In this document: piece after piece, positions 36,204 to 43,784 of the stretch | How positions within the stretch are numbered: position 1 is the stretch's first letter | Layout: each line of letters starts with the position of its first letter | From: Clostridia bacterium | GTDB lineage: Bacteria; Bacillota; Clostridia; Christensenellales; CAG-917 | Direction: 5' to 3' | Length of the DNA: 64,000 nucleotides | Assembly: GCA_017618055.1 (NCBI GenBank) | Contig: JAFZVB010000004.1 | Span: 92,601 to 156,600 of the forward strand | The notes under the pieces: model-generated | Told to the model about the DNA's origin: nothing | What the model saw: only the letters and a program-made list of their open reading frames with translations | The model's database searches: none | Position numbers and translations under genes: made by a program

Positions 36204-37085
36204 TCAATATGAATCACCATTGGATGGTGGGATGATATCATCGTCATCTCCAGCAGATTCTTCAATTGTTTGTTTTTCTTTAATTCCAAGATCTTCTAAG
36301 TTGTATTGTTTAATATCAAAGTCTCCATCTTTTGTTTGAACTTTAATACTACTAATTTTCTTAAGTATGTCATTAGACATAACAGTTCCTTCTCCATCTG
36401 GAGTTTGTACTGTGCTTCCAACCTTTGGCATAAGCTTAAATACTTCGTTGTAGTAATCGTTTTCAAACTTCAAGCAACACATTAATCTTCCACATACGCC
36501 ACTAATCTTTTGTGGATTAAGAGAAAGCCCTTGTATCTTAGCCATCTTAATAGAAACTTTTGCAAAGTCTGGCAAGAATGAGGTACAACAACACGCTCTG
36601 CCACAAGGTCCAAATGAACCACGTAGTTTTACATCGTCTCTTTCATAGATCTGTCTAAGTTCAATACGTGTCTTGTATATACCAGCTAAAATCTTTACAA
36701 GTTCTCTGAAGTCAACTCTTCCTGGAGCAGTGAAGAAGAATAGAAGTTTATGTCTATCAAATGTAAATTGTGCGTCAACAATCTTCATATCAAGACCGAG
36801 ATCTTGGGCTTTAACTTTTATGGTTTCAATTGCTTCATTTTTGTCTTTAAGATTTTGTTCGTTCTTAGCCTTATCTGAATCGGTTGCCTTTCTTGTAATT
36901 TTCTTAAGTGGTGCAACTAGTTCTTCGTCTGGTACGTCTTTGTTTGGTACTACAACTTCGCCAAATTCAACACCGTGTATAGTTTCTACTATAACGTTGT
37001 CGTGTTCGTCAAAAGGAACTCCATCTGGATCGAAGTAATATATCTTTTGTGCTGTTCTAAATTTAACACCAATAATTATCGCCAT
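36204..37085 (-). CDS. ricT: PSP1-domain protein RicT (YaaT)
   Basis: 293 residues. The PSP1 domain spans about 55-220, with the conserved GSFGPCGRACCCTSFLPDF and SGVCGRLMCCLKFE segments, whose Cys residues hold iron-sulfur clusters in the Bacillus RicA-RicF-RicT complex. That complex assists RNase Y in maturing mRNAs. A short acidic tail follows and may be disordered. The start overlaps the end of holB by 10 bases, and the tmk-holB-ricT order is typical of Bacillota, which supports the call. Confidence 0.93.
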   Translation of the reverse strand: MAIIIGVKFRTAQKIYYFDPDGVPFDEHDNVIVETIHGVEFGEVVVPNKDVPDEELVAPLKKITRKATDSDKAKNEQNLKDKNEAIETIKVKAQDLGLDMKIVDAQFTFDRHKLLFFFTAPGRVDFRELVKILAGIYKTRIELRQIYERDDVKLRGSFGPCGRACCCTSFLPDFAKVSIKMAKIQGLSLNPQKISGVCGRLMCCLKFENDYYNEVFKLMPKVGSTVQTPDGEGTVMSNDILKKISSIKVQTKDGDFDIKQYNLEDLGIKEKQTIEESAGDDDDIIPPSNGDSY

Positions 37086-38071
37086 GTATGTTTTGCCTCC
37101 AATATTGAGAAAAGAAGAGAGTCTGCAATTGCTTGAGGGTTACAAGCAGGGGAATAAAGTTTTCTCTTTGCTTCGTTTACTGCCAAAATACAATGTTCAG
37201 CAGCTGAAGCAGAGAAGGACTCGGCTATCTTCTTAATATCTTCTTTAATAGGTCCATCTCTTAGTTCGGATGGGTTGTTTTTATATACCATAACATCTCT
37301 AAGTAATATGCTCATGATGTTTAATACTTCTACGTTACTTTCGTTCTTCTTATCATTTCTGTCAAAAATGTTAGACATAAAAACGATATCAGCACTCTTC
37401 TTCATTTTGGTTAATAACTCTACAACCAAGTTGTAGGATTTTGCATAGTCCTCAGAAAGAGCAATACGTCTTGCCTTACCAAGTTGTCCATCTGCACAAG
37501 CAACAGCAATCTCAGCTGTTTCATCTGGTACATTTAAAGCCTTTAATTCTTCTAGAATTACATCGTCTGGGAATATGTCTAAATATACCTTTCTACATCT
37601 AGACTTAATTGTTTCCAAAACACCATTCTCATTAGCAGTGCCAATGAAGAAGGAAACACCTTTGGGTGGCTCCTCAAGAGACTTAAGTAAGAAGTTCATT
37701 ACTCGTTCGGATGTTAGGTCTAATCTTTCTATAAAGATTAACAGATTGCCTGAGAATGATTTCTTACGGGATTCATCTAGATAGGCTCTCATATTATCTG
37801 CCTTAATTGCAGTTTTTTCTACGTTGAAGAACTTAATGTCTGGATGGTTGTAGTGAAGAACTTGTAAACAGGTATCGCATTCCAAGCAAGCAGAGTGATG
37901 TTGCTCACAAAATACGGCACAACCAATTAATCTAAAGAAAGATTGTACTGCCTCGTCATCTTGGGAAATGATTAAATAAGCATTTCCAAGTCCAAGACTG
38001 AAATCGTTCTTTATAAGATTAAAAGCTTTTGAGCTTTTTAAAGCATTGGCAAATAATAGTTCTTCGCTCAC
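37076..38071 (-). CDS. holB: DNA polymerase III delta' subunit (HolB)
   Basis: 331-residue clamp-loader subunit. The AAA+ fold is visible but the Walker A is degenerate, as usual for delta'. The zinc module is present as C-EQHHSACLECDTC (about residues 53-67), and the arginine-finger (SRC) motif appears as KSRCRKVYLD with FLLKSLEEPPKGVSFF before it. It opens the sliding clamp together with delta and tau/gamma. The start codon is GTG and overlaps the tmk stop by four bases (GTGA), so the two are translationally coupled. Confidence 0.92.
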   Translation of the reverse strand: MSEELLFANALKSSKAFNLIKNDFSLGLGNAYLIISQDDEAVQSFFRLIGCAVFCEQHHSACLECDTCLQVLHYNHPDIKFFNVEKTAIKADNMRAYLDESRKKSFSGNLLIFIERLDLTSERVMNFLLKSLEEPPKGVSFFIGTANENGVLETIKSRCRKVYLDIFPDDVILEELKALNVPDETAEIAVACADGQLGKARRIALSEDYAKSYNLVVELLTKMKKSADIVFMSNIFDRNDKKNESNVEVLNIMSILLRDVMVYKNNPSELRDGPIKEDIKKIAESFSASAAEHCILAVNEAKRKLYSPACNPQAIADSLLFSILEAKHTWR

Positions 38072-38679
38072 TTAATGATTCCTCTTTCTCTTAGTGCATT
38101 TAATATCTTTTCATGTGTTTCTGCTTTCTCTTGGCAAGGAGTTATTAGGATGTATCTCTTTGGATCTTTTGCTGCTATGTCTAGGAATCCATTGTATACC
38201 TTTTCATAGAACTCAGCCTTTTGTAATTCCATTCTGTCATTTTCAACAACTTTGTGTCTAAATGAATTCTTTGGATGGAGGTTAAGGAAGATAGTGTAGT
38301 CTGGCATGCAGTTGTCTACAGCAGGCTTGTTTATATTCCATATAAAGTCTGGTCCTAAATCCCTTCCATATCCTTGATATGCAACAGAACTGTCTACGAA
38401 TCTGTCACAGAATATAAGTTCACCTTTTTCTTGTGCTGGCTTAATAACTTCTTGTACAAGTTGTGCTCTTGCAGAGGCAAATAGAAGAGCTTCTGTTATA
38501 TAAGACATTTCGGTATTATCTGGATTGGTTATAATATCTCTAATACTTTCAGAGATCTTTGTGCCACCTGGTTCTCTAATAAATAAAGCTTTTTGGTTTG
38601 TATTTTCCAAATATTCCTTCAAAAATCTGATTTGTACGGATTTGCCTACACCTTCAGTTCCTTCAAATGTTATAAACAT
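38068..38679 (-). CDS. tmk: Thymidylate kinase (Tmk)
   Basis: Tmk converts dTMP to dTDP. I place the start at the ATG at 38679, with GGAGG five bases upstream, and not at 38721: the P-loop FEGTEGVGKS then sits at residues 5-14, as in other Tmk proteins, and the extra 14 residues are unlike the family. Other marks are the DR-motif FCDRFVDSSVAYQGYGR (Asp-Arg pair) and IREPGGT. The 203-residue length is normal. It heads the tmk-holB-ricT-proS minus-strand operon. Confidence 0.93.
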   Translation of the reverse strand: MFITFEGTEGVGKSVQIRFLKEYLENTNQKALFIREPGGTKISESIRDIITNPDNTEMSYITEALLFASARAQLVQEVIKPAQEKGELIFCDRFVDSSVAYQGYGRDLGPDFIWNINKPAVDNCMPDYTIFLNLHPKNSFRHKVVENDRMELQKAEFYEKVYNGFLDIAAKDPKRYILITPCQEKAETHEKILNALRERGIIK

Positions 38680-38781
38680 TATTGCCTCCACGAATGTAAT
38701 CTCAATTATTATAACATACAAGTCATATGTTATAAAGAATTATTTCAACATTTGCTAAAAGTGGTTAAAAATAGATTTTTT

Positions 38782-38810
38782 TTGCAAAATGGTTGTGAAG
38801 AGATTATAAT
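38782..38810 (+). promoter_or_regulatory. Promoter of the 84-aa acidic protein gene
   Basis: TTGCAA (38782-38787) and TATAAT (38805-38810), spacer 17. Transcription would start near 38817, which rules out the ATG at 38811 as start codon. Confidence 0.7.
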
Positions 38811-38828
38811 ATGATAAATGGAGGAGTT

Positions 38829-39083
38829 ATGGAAGATATAAATGACCTTTTCAAGTCTCTATTAAATAACAATACCGAAGGCGATGTTCTTGCAGATTTA
38901 GAAAGCGCCTTAAATAGTATGCTCAAGACTGAGAAGAAAGAAGAAAAGAAAAAGCAAAACGAAATAGAGCAGTTAAGTGAAGAGGTTAATGAAATTAAAA
39001 AAGAAGAAAATGTAGATGAACTTCCTCCAGAAATAGATCCAGTTGCAATGGTTCTAAAGAGCATCAAAGATATGTCTAAATAA
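38829..39083 (+). CDS. Small acidic coiled-coil hypothetical protein (84 aa)
   Basis: I do not recognise the family. The start at 38829 has GGAGGAG immediately upstream, while the in-frame ATG at 38811 would lie at the transcription start. The protein has an acidic N-terminal helix (MEDINDLFKSLL), a highly charged Lys/Glu middle (about 33-60) that should form a coiled coil, and a short conserved-looking PPEIDPVAMVLKSI end. No signal peptide or membrane helix is present. It has its own promoter and terminator, so it is a single-gene unit next to, but divergent from, the tmk operon. Confidence 0.65.
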   Translation: MEDINDLFKSLLNNNTEGDVLADLESALNSMLKTEKKEEKKKQNEIEQLSEEVNEIKKEENVDELPPEIDPVAMVLKSIKDMSK

Positions 39084-39108
39084 GATACAAAAACATAAAA
39101 GGGGAAGG

Positions 39109-39136
39109 TACAGGACGAAAAATCCTGTATTTTTTT
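39109..39136 (+). terminator. Terminator of the 84-aa protein gene
   Basis: TACAGGA (39109-39115) and TCCTGTA (39123-39129) form an exact seven-base stem, followed by seven T. Confidence 0.88.
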
Positions 39137-39186
39137 GTAAAAAAGTATTGCATGTACCATTTTTGGAACATTGCATATTGTAATAT

Positions 39187-39384
39187 AAGAGTGTAGTCAA
39201 TGCGAGTGGTGTGTGAGCTAGCCGTTTGCCCGTCCCTTTCGTAGGTTGGTTTATACACTGCTCCATCGCACAACAAAAAGCGTGTTACATTTTGTGTTGC
39301 TTCATTAACATGATTTGTTTTCATAGTTATAGTTACCTCCTTTGTGAAAGAGATAGGATTTGCTCGGTCCTATCTTTTTCTTTT
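39187..39384 (+). ncRNA. Unexplained structured region, possible small RNA
   Basis: About 200 bases without a credible gene. TGCGA at about 39200-39204 can pair with TCGCA near 39265-39269, and the adjacent GTGGTGT with ACACTGC, which gives a long imperfect stem; CTAGCC and GGTTGG can extend it. A perfect terminator lies at its 3' end: AGATAGGA (39351-39358) and TCCTATCT (39368-39375) then TTTTCTTTT. A weak promoter candidate is TTGGAA (39163-39168) with TATAAG (39184-39189). The local base composition is richer in G and C than the flanks. It does not resemble 6S, SRP, tmRNA or RNase P RNA. A minus-strand ORF crosses it but runs into the upstream terminator. Confidence 0.35.
39351..39384 (+). 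terminator. Strong terminator upstream of the aro promoter
   Basis: Eight-base perfect stem AGATAGGA / TCCTATCT around a nine-base loop, followed by TTTTCTTTT. There is no plausible plus-strand gene just upstream of it, which is the main reason to suspect a non-coding transcript. Confidence 0.85.
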
Positions 39385-39397
39385 ATTAAGAAAAATG

Positions 39398-39426
39398 TTG
39401 ACTAAATAAAATACGAATAATAAAAT
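39398..39426 (+). promoter_or_regulatory. Promoter of the aro operon
   Basis: TTGACT (39398-39403) and TAAAAT (39421-39426), spacer 17, just before the leader peptide. The same boxes and spacer occur upstream of leuS. Confidence 0.8.
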
Positions 39427-39447
39427 GTTAATCACTAGGAGATAGTA

Positions 39448-39531
39448 ATGATGTTAGTTAATAAGGTTTACTACTACGGATATTTTTACGGCTACTTCTT
39501 TACGAAGCTATTTTCCGGTGCAGTAAAATAA
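39448..39531 (+). CDS. Tyr/Phe-rich leader peptide of the aro operon (27 aa)
   Basis: A 27-codon ORF with AGGAG (39437-39441) six bases before the ATG. Residues 8-18 read YYYGYFYGYFF, six Tyr and three Phe among eleven residues; a further Phe is at 22. It lies between a strong promoter and an intrinsic terminator, ahead of genes that make tyrosine and phenylalanine. This is the design of amino-acid leader peptides (PheL type): when charged tRNA-Tyr or tRNA-Phe is scarce the ribosome stalls in this run and transcription continues. A second in-frame ATG at 39451 could also start it. The sequence is direct; the regulation is inferred from the known mechanism. Confidence 0.88.
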   Translation: MMLVNKVYYYGYFYGYFFTKLFSGAVK

Positions 39532-39598
39532 TTGATATCATTATGAGAGTTAGATAGAAAGAATTAACCGCATCGGACAAATCCCGGTGCGATTTTTA
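39484..39598 (+). promoter_or_regulatory. Transcription attenuator of the aro operon
   Basis: Three alternative pairings are visible. Region 1 TTTTACGG (39484-39491, within the Tyr/Phe codons) can pair with region 2, using GTAAAA (39523-39528) and CC (39515-39516), with an inner CTTC/GAAG stem. Region 2 CCGGTGC (39515-39521) can instead pair with GCATCGG (39570-39576). The terminator is CGCATCGG (39569-39576) with CCGGTGCG (39584-39591) and then ATTTTTATT. Region 2 and the terminator's right arm share the same CCGGTGC, so the antiterminator and terminator exclude each other. Confidence 0.82.
39569..39598 (+). terminator. Attenuator terminator hairpin
   Basis: Eight-base stem with one wobble pair and a seven-base loop, then five T, 37 bases before the first aro structural gene. 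Confidence 0.85.
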
Positions 39599-39634
39599 TT
39601 CTAAAAAGGTAATAATAAAAGGTAGGACATAAAT

Positions 39635-40648
39635 ATGATTATCACAATTAAAAGAGATCAGGACAAAAAGCAACTTAACAATTTATTGTTATGGATCAAA
39701 GATTTAGGTCTTCAAGCAGACATTTCTGAAGGTGAACACAGTACAGTCGTTGGCTTAGTTGGAGACACTTCTAAGGTAGATATAGACCTAGTTAAATCTT
39801 TAGATATCGTTGAAAACGTTACAAGAATTTCCGAACCATATAAAAAGGCAAATAGAAAATTCCATCCACAAGATACCATTATTAATGTTGGTGGATATAA
39901 AATTGGCGGAAATCATTTCCAAATTATGGCTGGACCATGTTCTGTAGAAAGCGAAAAGCAAGTAACCGCAATTGCAAAGGCAGTTAGAGAATCTGGTGCA
40001 ACTATTTTAAGAGGTGGTGCTTTTAAGCCAAGAACATCTCCATATGCTTTCCAAGGATTAGGATTAGATGGTCTTAAAATTTTACTTAAAGTAAAAGAAG
40101 AGACAGGAATGCCTATTGTTACCGAATTAATGAACGAAAAATACCTAGACGAATTTGCAGATGTAGATATCATCCAAATTGGTGCTAGAAATATGCAAAA
40201 CTTTGACCTTCTTAAAGCAGTTGGAAAGATAAAGAAACCAGTTCTATTAAAGAGAGGACTTGCTGCAACTATGGAAGAATGGTTAATGAGTGCAGAATAT
40301 ATAATGGCAAACGGAAACAACAATGTTATTCTTTGTGAAAGAGGAATTAGAACATACGAGACTTATACAAGAAATACTTTAGACCTTTCTGCAATACCTC
40401 TTATGAAAGAAAAGACACACTTGCCAATCATAGTAGATCCAAGCCATGCATCTGGTATCTCTAGATTAGTAAGACCTATGTCCCTTGCAGCAGTTGGTGC
40501 AGGTGCAGATGGGTTGATTATTGAAGTACACAATGATCCACCACATGCTTTATGTGATGGCGCACAATCTTTAAGACCAGAGCAATTTGACGAAGTTGTA
40601 AAGGCAATAGACGTAATGCTTCCAGTAGTAAATAAAGTAAGAGGATAA
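39635..40648 (+). CDS. aroF: 3-deoxy-7-phosphoheptulonate synthase (DAHP synthase)
   Basis: First enzyme of the shikimate pathway; it joins phosphoenolpyruvate and erythrose-4-phosphate. The 337-residue protein is the type I-beta kind: an N-terminal ferredoxin/ACT-like regulatory domain (about 1-70, MIITIKRDQDKKQL onward) fused to the barrel with MAGPCSVES, RGGAFKPRTSPYAFQG, IGARNMQNFDLL and DPSHASG. That N-terminal domain binds Tyr or another end product in relatives, so activity may be feedback-controlled in addition to attenuation. It is the first structural gene after the leader. Confidence 0.95.
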   Translation: MIITIKRDQDKKQLNNLLLWIKDLGLQADISEGEHSTVVGLVGDTSKVDIDLVKSLDIVENVTRISEPYKKANRKFHPQDTIINVGGYKIGGNHFQIMAGPCSVESEKQVTAIAKAVRESGATILRGGAFKPRTSPYAFQGLGLDGLKILLKVKEETGMPIVTELMNEKYLDEFADVDIIQIGARNMQNFDLLKAVGKIKKPVLLKRGLAATMEEWLMSAEYIMANGNNNVILCERGIRTYETYTRNTLDLSAIPLMKEKTHLPIIVDPSHASGISRLVRPMSLAAVGAGADGLIIEVHNDPPHALCDGAQSLRPEQFDEVVKAIDVMLPVVNKVRG

Positions 40649-40649
40649 T

Positions 40650-41516
40650 ATGAAAATTTCTATCATAGGATTAGGACTTATAGGTGGTTCAATAGGTAGA
40701 GCTACTCTAGCAAAAACAGAACATACTGTTTATGGTTTTGATATTTCCGAATCCGTATTATTAAAAGCAGAATTAATGAATGCTATAACAGAAAGAGGAA
40801 CAGACAATTCTCTTGCTCAATCAGATGTTGTAATTATAGCGTTATCCCCAGAATTAACTATGGAAAAGATGGAAGAAATATGTCCTAAGTTAAAGAAGGG
40901 CACAATTATCATAGATACTTGTGGTATTAAGAGACAAGTAATAGATAAGATGAATGAATTGCTTGAAAAATACCCAGAATTACACTTTGCTGGAGTTCAT
41001 CCAATGGCAGGTAGAGAATTTAGTGGTATTGAACATTCAACGGTTGGATTATATGAACATGCTTTTATTATCGTTGTTCCTGTACACCCAGATATGAAAT
41101 CTTTAACAATCTTAAAAGATTATTTCTTAGAATTAGGTGCAGAGGGATTACAAATCTCTACAGCAGAAGAGCATGACAAGATTATTGCATACACATCTCA
41201 ACTTGCTCACGTTGTTTCTTCATCCTATGTAAAGAACCCACTTTCTAAAATATATGCAGGATATTCCGCAGGCAGTTTTAGAGATATGACAAGAGTTGCT
41301 AAATTAAATGCAGATCTTTGGACAGAATTATTCTTAGATAACAAAGATAATTTGGTTGTAGCCATAGAGGATTTGCAAAAACACTTAGAAGAATACAAAG
41401 AAGCAATTCAAAACAATGACGAAGAAAAGCTCCATTCTTTATTAGAAGAAGGAACTAAGATTAAAGCAGAAGCAGATGCATTGCTAGTTGCAAGGAGAAA
41501 AAATGGCCAAAAATAA
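40650..41516 (+). CDS. tyrA: Prephenate dehydrogenase (TyrA)
   Basis: TyrA oxidatively decarboxylates prephenate to 4-hydroxyphenylpyruvate on the tyrosine branch. The 288 residues include an N-terminal Rossmann loop GLGLIGGSIGRA (7-18), HPMAGREFSG (the substrate-binding segment) and the helical dimer domain with AYTSQLAHVVSSS. No chorismate mutase or ACT domain is attached; the mutase is fused to PheA in this operon. The gene starts one base after aroF. A C-terminal charged tail overlaps the ribosome site of aroB. Confidence 0.94.
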   Translation: MKISIIGLGLIGGSIGRATLAKTEHTVYGFDISESVLLKAELMNAITERGTDNSLAQSDVVIIALSPELTMEKMEEICPKLKKGTIIIDTCGIKRQVIDKMNELLEKYPELHFAGVHPMAGREFSGIEHSTVGLYEHAFIIVVPVHPDMKSLTILKDYFLELGAEGLQISTAEEHDKIIAYTSQLAHVVSSSYVKNPLSKIYAGYSAGSFRDMTRVAKLNADLWTELFLDNKDNLVVAIEDLQKHLEEYKEAIQNNDEEKLHSLLEEGTKIKAEADALLVARRKNGQK

Positions 41517-42531
41517 CGTTATTATTAAAAACGGAGTAAGATTTGAGGTTGCAAAATACTTAAAGAAAGTTGCTCCAAAATGCACAAAGGTAGTTATTAT
41601 CACAGATAACAATGTATTCATGCTCTATGAAGCAGACATATCTGCATCCCTTAAGAATGCAGGAATAAATGTTTGCACATTTGTAATGGAAGCAGGAGAA
41701 CAACACAAGAATATACAAACGTATGAAGCCATGATTAACTTTGTTGCAGATGCAAAACTAACAAGAGAAGATGTAATAATTGCTCTTGGTGGTGGTGTTG
41801 TTGGAGACCTCGCTGGATTCGTTGCTGCAACATATATGAGAGGCATAAAGGTTATCCAAATGCCAACAACTTTGCTTGCTTGCATAGATTCTTCAATAGG
41901 AGGAAAGACAGGTTTTGACCTCCCACAAGGCAAGAATTTAATAGGTGCTTTCCATCAACCAAGTGCTATTTTAATAGACCTTGAAACATTAAAAACATTG
42001 CCAAAAGAGGAGTTCCAAAACGGCTTAGGAGAGGGTATAAAATACGCTTTCTTAATTGGAAATGAAATGATTGAATTATTGAAGGAAGGCCTAGAAGATG
42101 GCAATCTATTAGACTTTGTAACACGCTGTGTAGACTATAAATTAGACATAGTTAACAAGGATGAAAAAGAGTCTGGATTAAGAAAATTATTAAACCTTGG
42201 ACACACCTTAGGACACGCAATTGAGAAGGAATCCAATTACACAATCCCACACGGACTTGCTGTAACAAAAGGAACTTTATGTGTCGCAAATGCATCAGTA
42301 AACTATGGCAAGTTGCAAAAACAAGCATATTTAGATGCAATTGAAATATGTAAAAAATATGACCTAGATTACACCATTTCTTATGATATCAAGAGCCTAA
42401 TAAAGAACATCCAAATGGATAAGAAAATGCATGCAGATGGAGATATCTCTTTTGTAGATATTGAAGACTTAGGCAAATGTGTAATAAGAACAGTTAGCAT
42501 AAAAGAATTAGAGGAGTACTTAACAAAATGA
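41503..42531 (+). CDS. aroB: 3-dehydroquinate synthase (AroB)
   Basis: AroB closes DAHP to 3-dehydroquinate, using NAD and a divalent metal. I prefer the ATG at 41503 with AAGGAG at 41492-41497; a TTG at 41488 would start inside that ribosome site. The 342-residue protein shows GGGVVGDLAGFVAATYMRG, the LLACIDSSIGGKTG NAD/substrate segment, and metal ligands in NLGHTLGHAIE and IPHGLAV. It overlaps tyrA by 14 bases and aroA by four. Confidence 0.95.
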   Translation: MAKNNVIIKNGVRFEVAKYLKKVAPKCTKVVIITDNNVFMLYEADISASLKNAGINVCTFVMEAGEQHKNIQTYEAMINFVADAKLTREDVIIALGGGVVGDLAGFVAATYMRGIKVIQMPTTLLACIDSSIGGKTGFDLPQGKNLIGAFHQPSAILIDLETLKTLPKEEFQNGLGEGIKYAFLIGNEMIELLKEGLEDGNLLDFVTRCVDYKLDIVNKDEKESGLRKLLNLGHTLGHAIEKESNYTIPHGLAVTKGTLCVANASVNYGKLQKQAYLDAIEICKKYDLDYTISYDIKSLIKNIQMDKKMHADGDISFVDIEDLGKCVIRTVSIKELEEYLTK

Positions 42532-43784
42532 TAGTAAAAGTTAGCAAGTCTAGAATATGTGGCAACGTTGTAATACCATCTTCAAAGTCTGAAATGCACA
42601 GAGCTTTAATCTGTGCTGCACTTGGAGATGCTGCTAAAACTATCTTAGGAGACTTGAGTGGAGATGATGTATTAGTAACCAAGAGATGTCTTGAGGCATT
42701 AGGTTCTAACATTACTATTAAGGACAACACTATTATTGTCACTCCAATAAACAGAAACATAAAAGAAGTAAGTATGAATGCAGAGTCTAGTGGTTCCACA
42801 TTAAGATTCATGCTTTGTATCTGTGCTATGCTTGGTATCACAGTTAATATGGATGGATCAGCAAGACTTAGAGAGAGACCTTTGGATGATTTAATAGATA
42901 CTCTTTCTAAAAACGGAATCACATTCTCTAGTACGAAACTTCCTTTCACAATGTCTGGCAAAGTAAATACAGACAAGATTGAAGTTAGTGCAAAGGTTAG
43001 TTCTCAATATGCAACAGGATTAATGCTTGGCGCTGTAGCACTAAAACAAACAACAATAATCTCTATTCTTGCAGGCATTGCTTCTAAGGATTATATCAAG
43101 CTCACAGCAAAAGTAATGGCAGATGCTGGAGTAAGAATAGAAAATAGAGGACAAACATACATTATATTCCCAGATAGGAAACCAGTTAGCTCTATAAAAG
43201 TTAGTGGAGACTGGTCTAGTGCGGCATTCTTTGCAGTATTAGGAGCACTAAATGGGAACATTAGTTTGCTTGGAGTAGATAAAACCTCTACACAAGGAGA
43301 CAAACAAATCATAAACATTATAAGAAGTGCTGGTGGAAACATAGAGTATAACAAGGGAGTTTATACATTAAGTGAATCCAAATTACACGGAATAACCTTT
43401 GATGCCAAAAACTACCCAGATTTAGTGCCAGTTGTATCCATTCTTCTTGCTAATGCAGAAGGTACTAGCACCATTACTAATGTAGATAGATTAAAAGTGA
43501 AGGAATCAGATAGATTAAGTGAAACCATTAAATTGTTATCACAATTTGGTATAAATAGTGAGACAGATGGTTCAACACTAACCATTTATGGTGGCAAATT
43601 GGTTGGAGGAAAGGAGATAGTTCTTCCAGATGATCACAGAATGGCTATGAGTGCAGCAGTGGCTGGGGTATGCTTGGATGAACCAACAACCTTAGTTAAT
43701 GCAGAATGTGTCTCTAAATCATATCCAAGATTCTTTGAGGATTTAAAGAGCATAGGAGGAAATGTAGATGTACTCAGCGTTTAA
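42528..43784 (+). CDS. aroA: 3-phosphoshikimate 1-carboxyvinyltransferase (EPSP synthase, AroA)
   Basis: AroA adds enolpyruvate to shikimate-3-phosphate. The 418 residues have the two-domain fold marks PSSKSEMHRALICAAL, ESSGSTLRFML, GSARLRERPLDDL, SSQYATGLMLGA and, near the end, DDHRMAMSAAVAG. All are in family order. AroA is the glyphosate target in general; the SGSTLRFM variant of the glycine loop places it away from the classical E. coli sequence (usual NAGTA-RPL), but I cannot judge sensitivity. It begins with a four-base overlap on aroB and itself overlaps aroC by 17 bases. Confidence 0.94.
   Translation: MIVKVSKSRICGNVVIPSSKSEMHRALICAALGDAAKTILGDLSGDDVLVTKRCLEALGSNITIKDNTIIVTPINRNIKEVSMNAESSGSTLRFMLCICAMLGITVNMDGSARLRERPLDDLIDTLSKNGITFSSTKLPFTMSGKVNTDKIEVSAKVSSQYATGLMLGAVALKQTTIISILAGIASKDYIKLTAKVMADAGVRIENRGQTYIIFPDRKPVSSIKVSGDWSSAAFFAVLGALNGNISLLGVDKTSTQGDKQIINIIRSAGGNIEYNKGVYTLSESKLHGITFDAKNYPDLVPVVSILLANAEGTSTITNVDRLKVKESDRLSETIKLLSQFGINSETDGSTLTIYGGKLVGGKEIVLPDDHRMAMSAAVAGVCLDEPTTLVNAECVSKSYPRFFEDLKSIGGNVDVLSV

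Noticed and set aside
36213-36232. Sequence resembling the system 1 operator (CACCATTGGATGGTG)
   Set aside because: It lies inside the ricT coding end and differs from the palindrome; probably chance.
38680-38721. N-terminal extension of Tmk (14 residues)
   Set aside because: The ATG at 38679 has a strong ribosome site and gives the standard P-loop position.
39054-39324. Minus-strand ORFs of 70 and 82 codons over the structured region, one with GGAGG upstream
   Set aside because: The ribosome site is 11 bases from the ATG, the frames run through the terminator at 39109-39136, and the residues look random. Structured RNA is the simpler reading, though a short gene is not excluded.
39427-39634. 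T-box riboswitch upstream of the aro operon
   Set aside because: No T-box core sequence or specifier loop is visible; the Tyr/Phe peptide and alternative hairpins explain the leader better.
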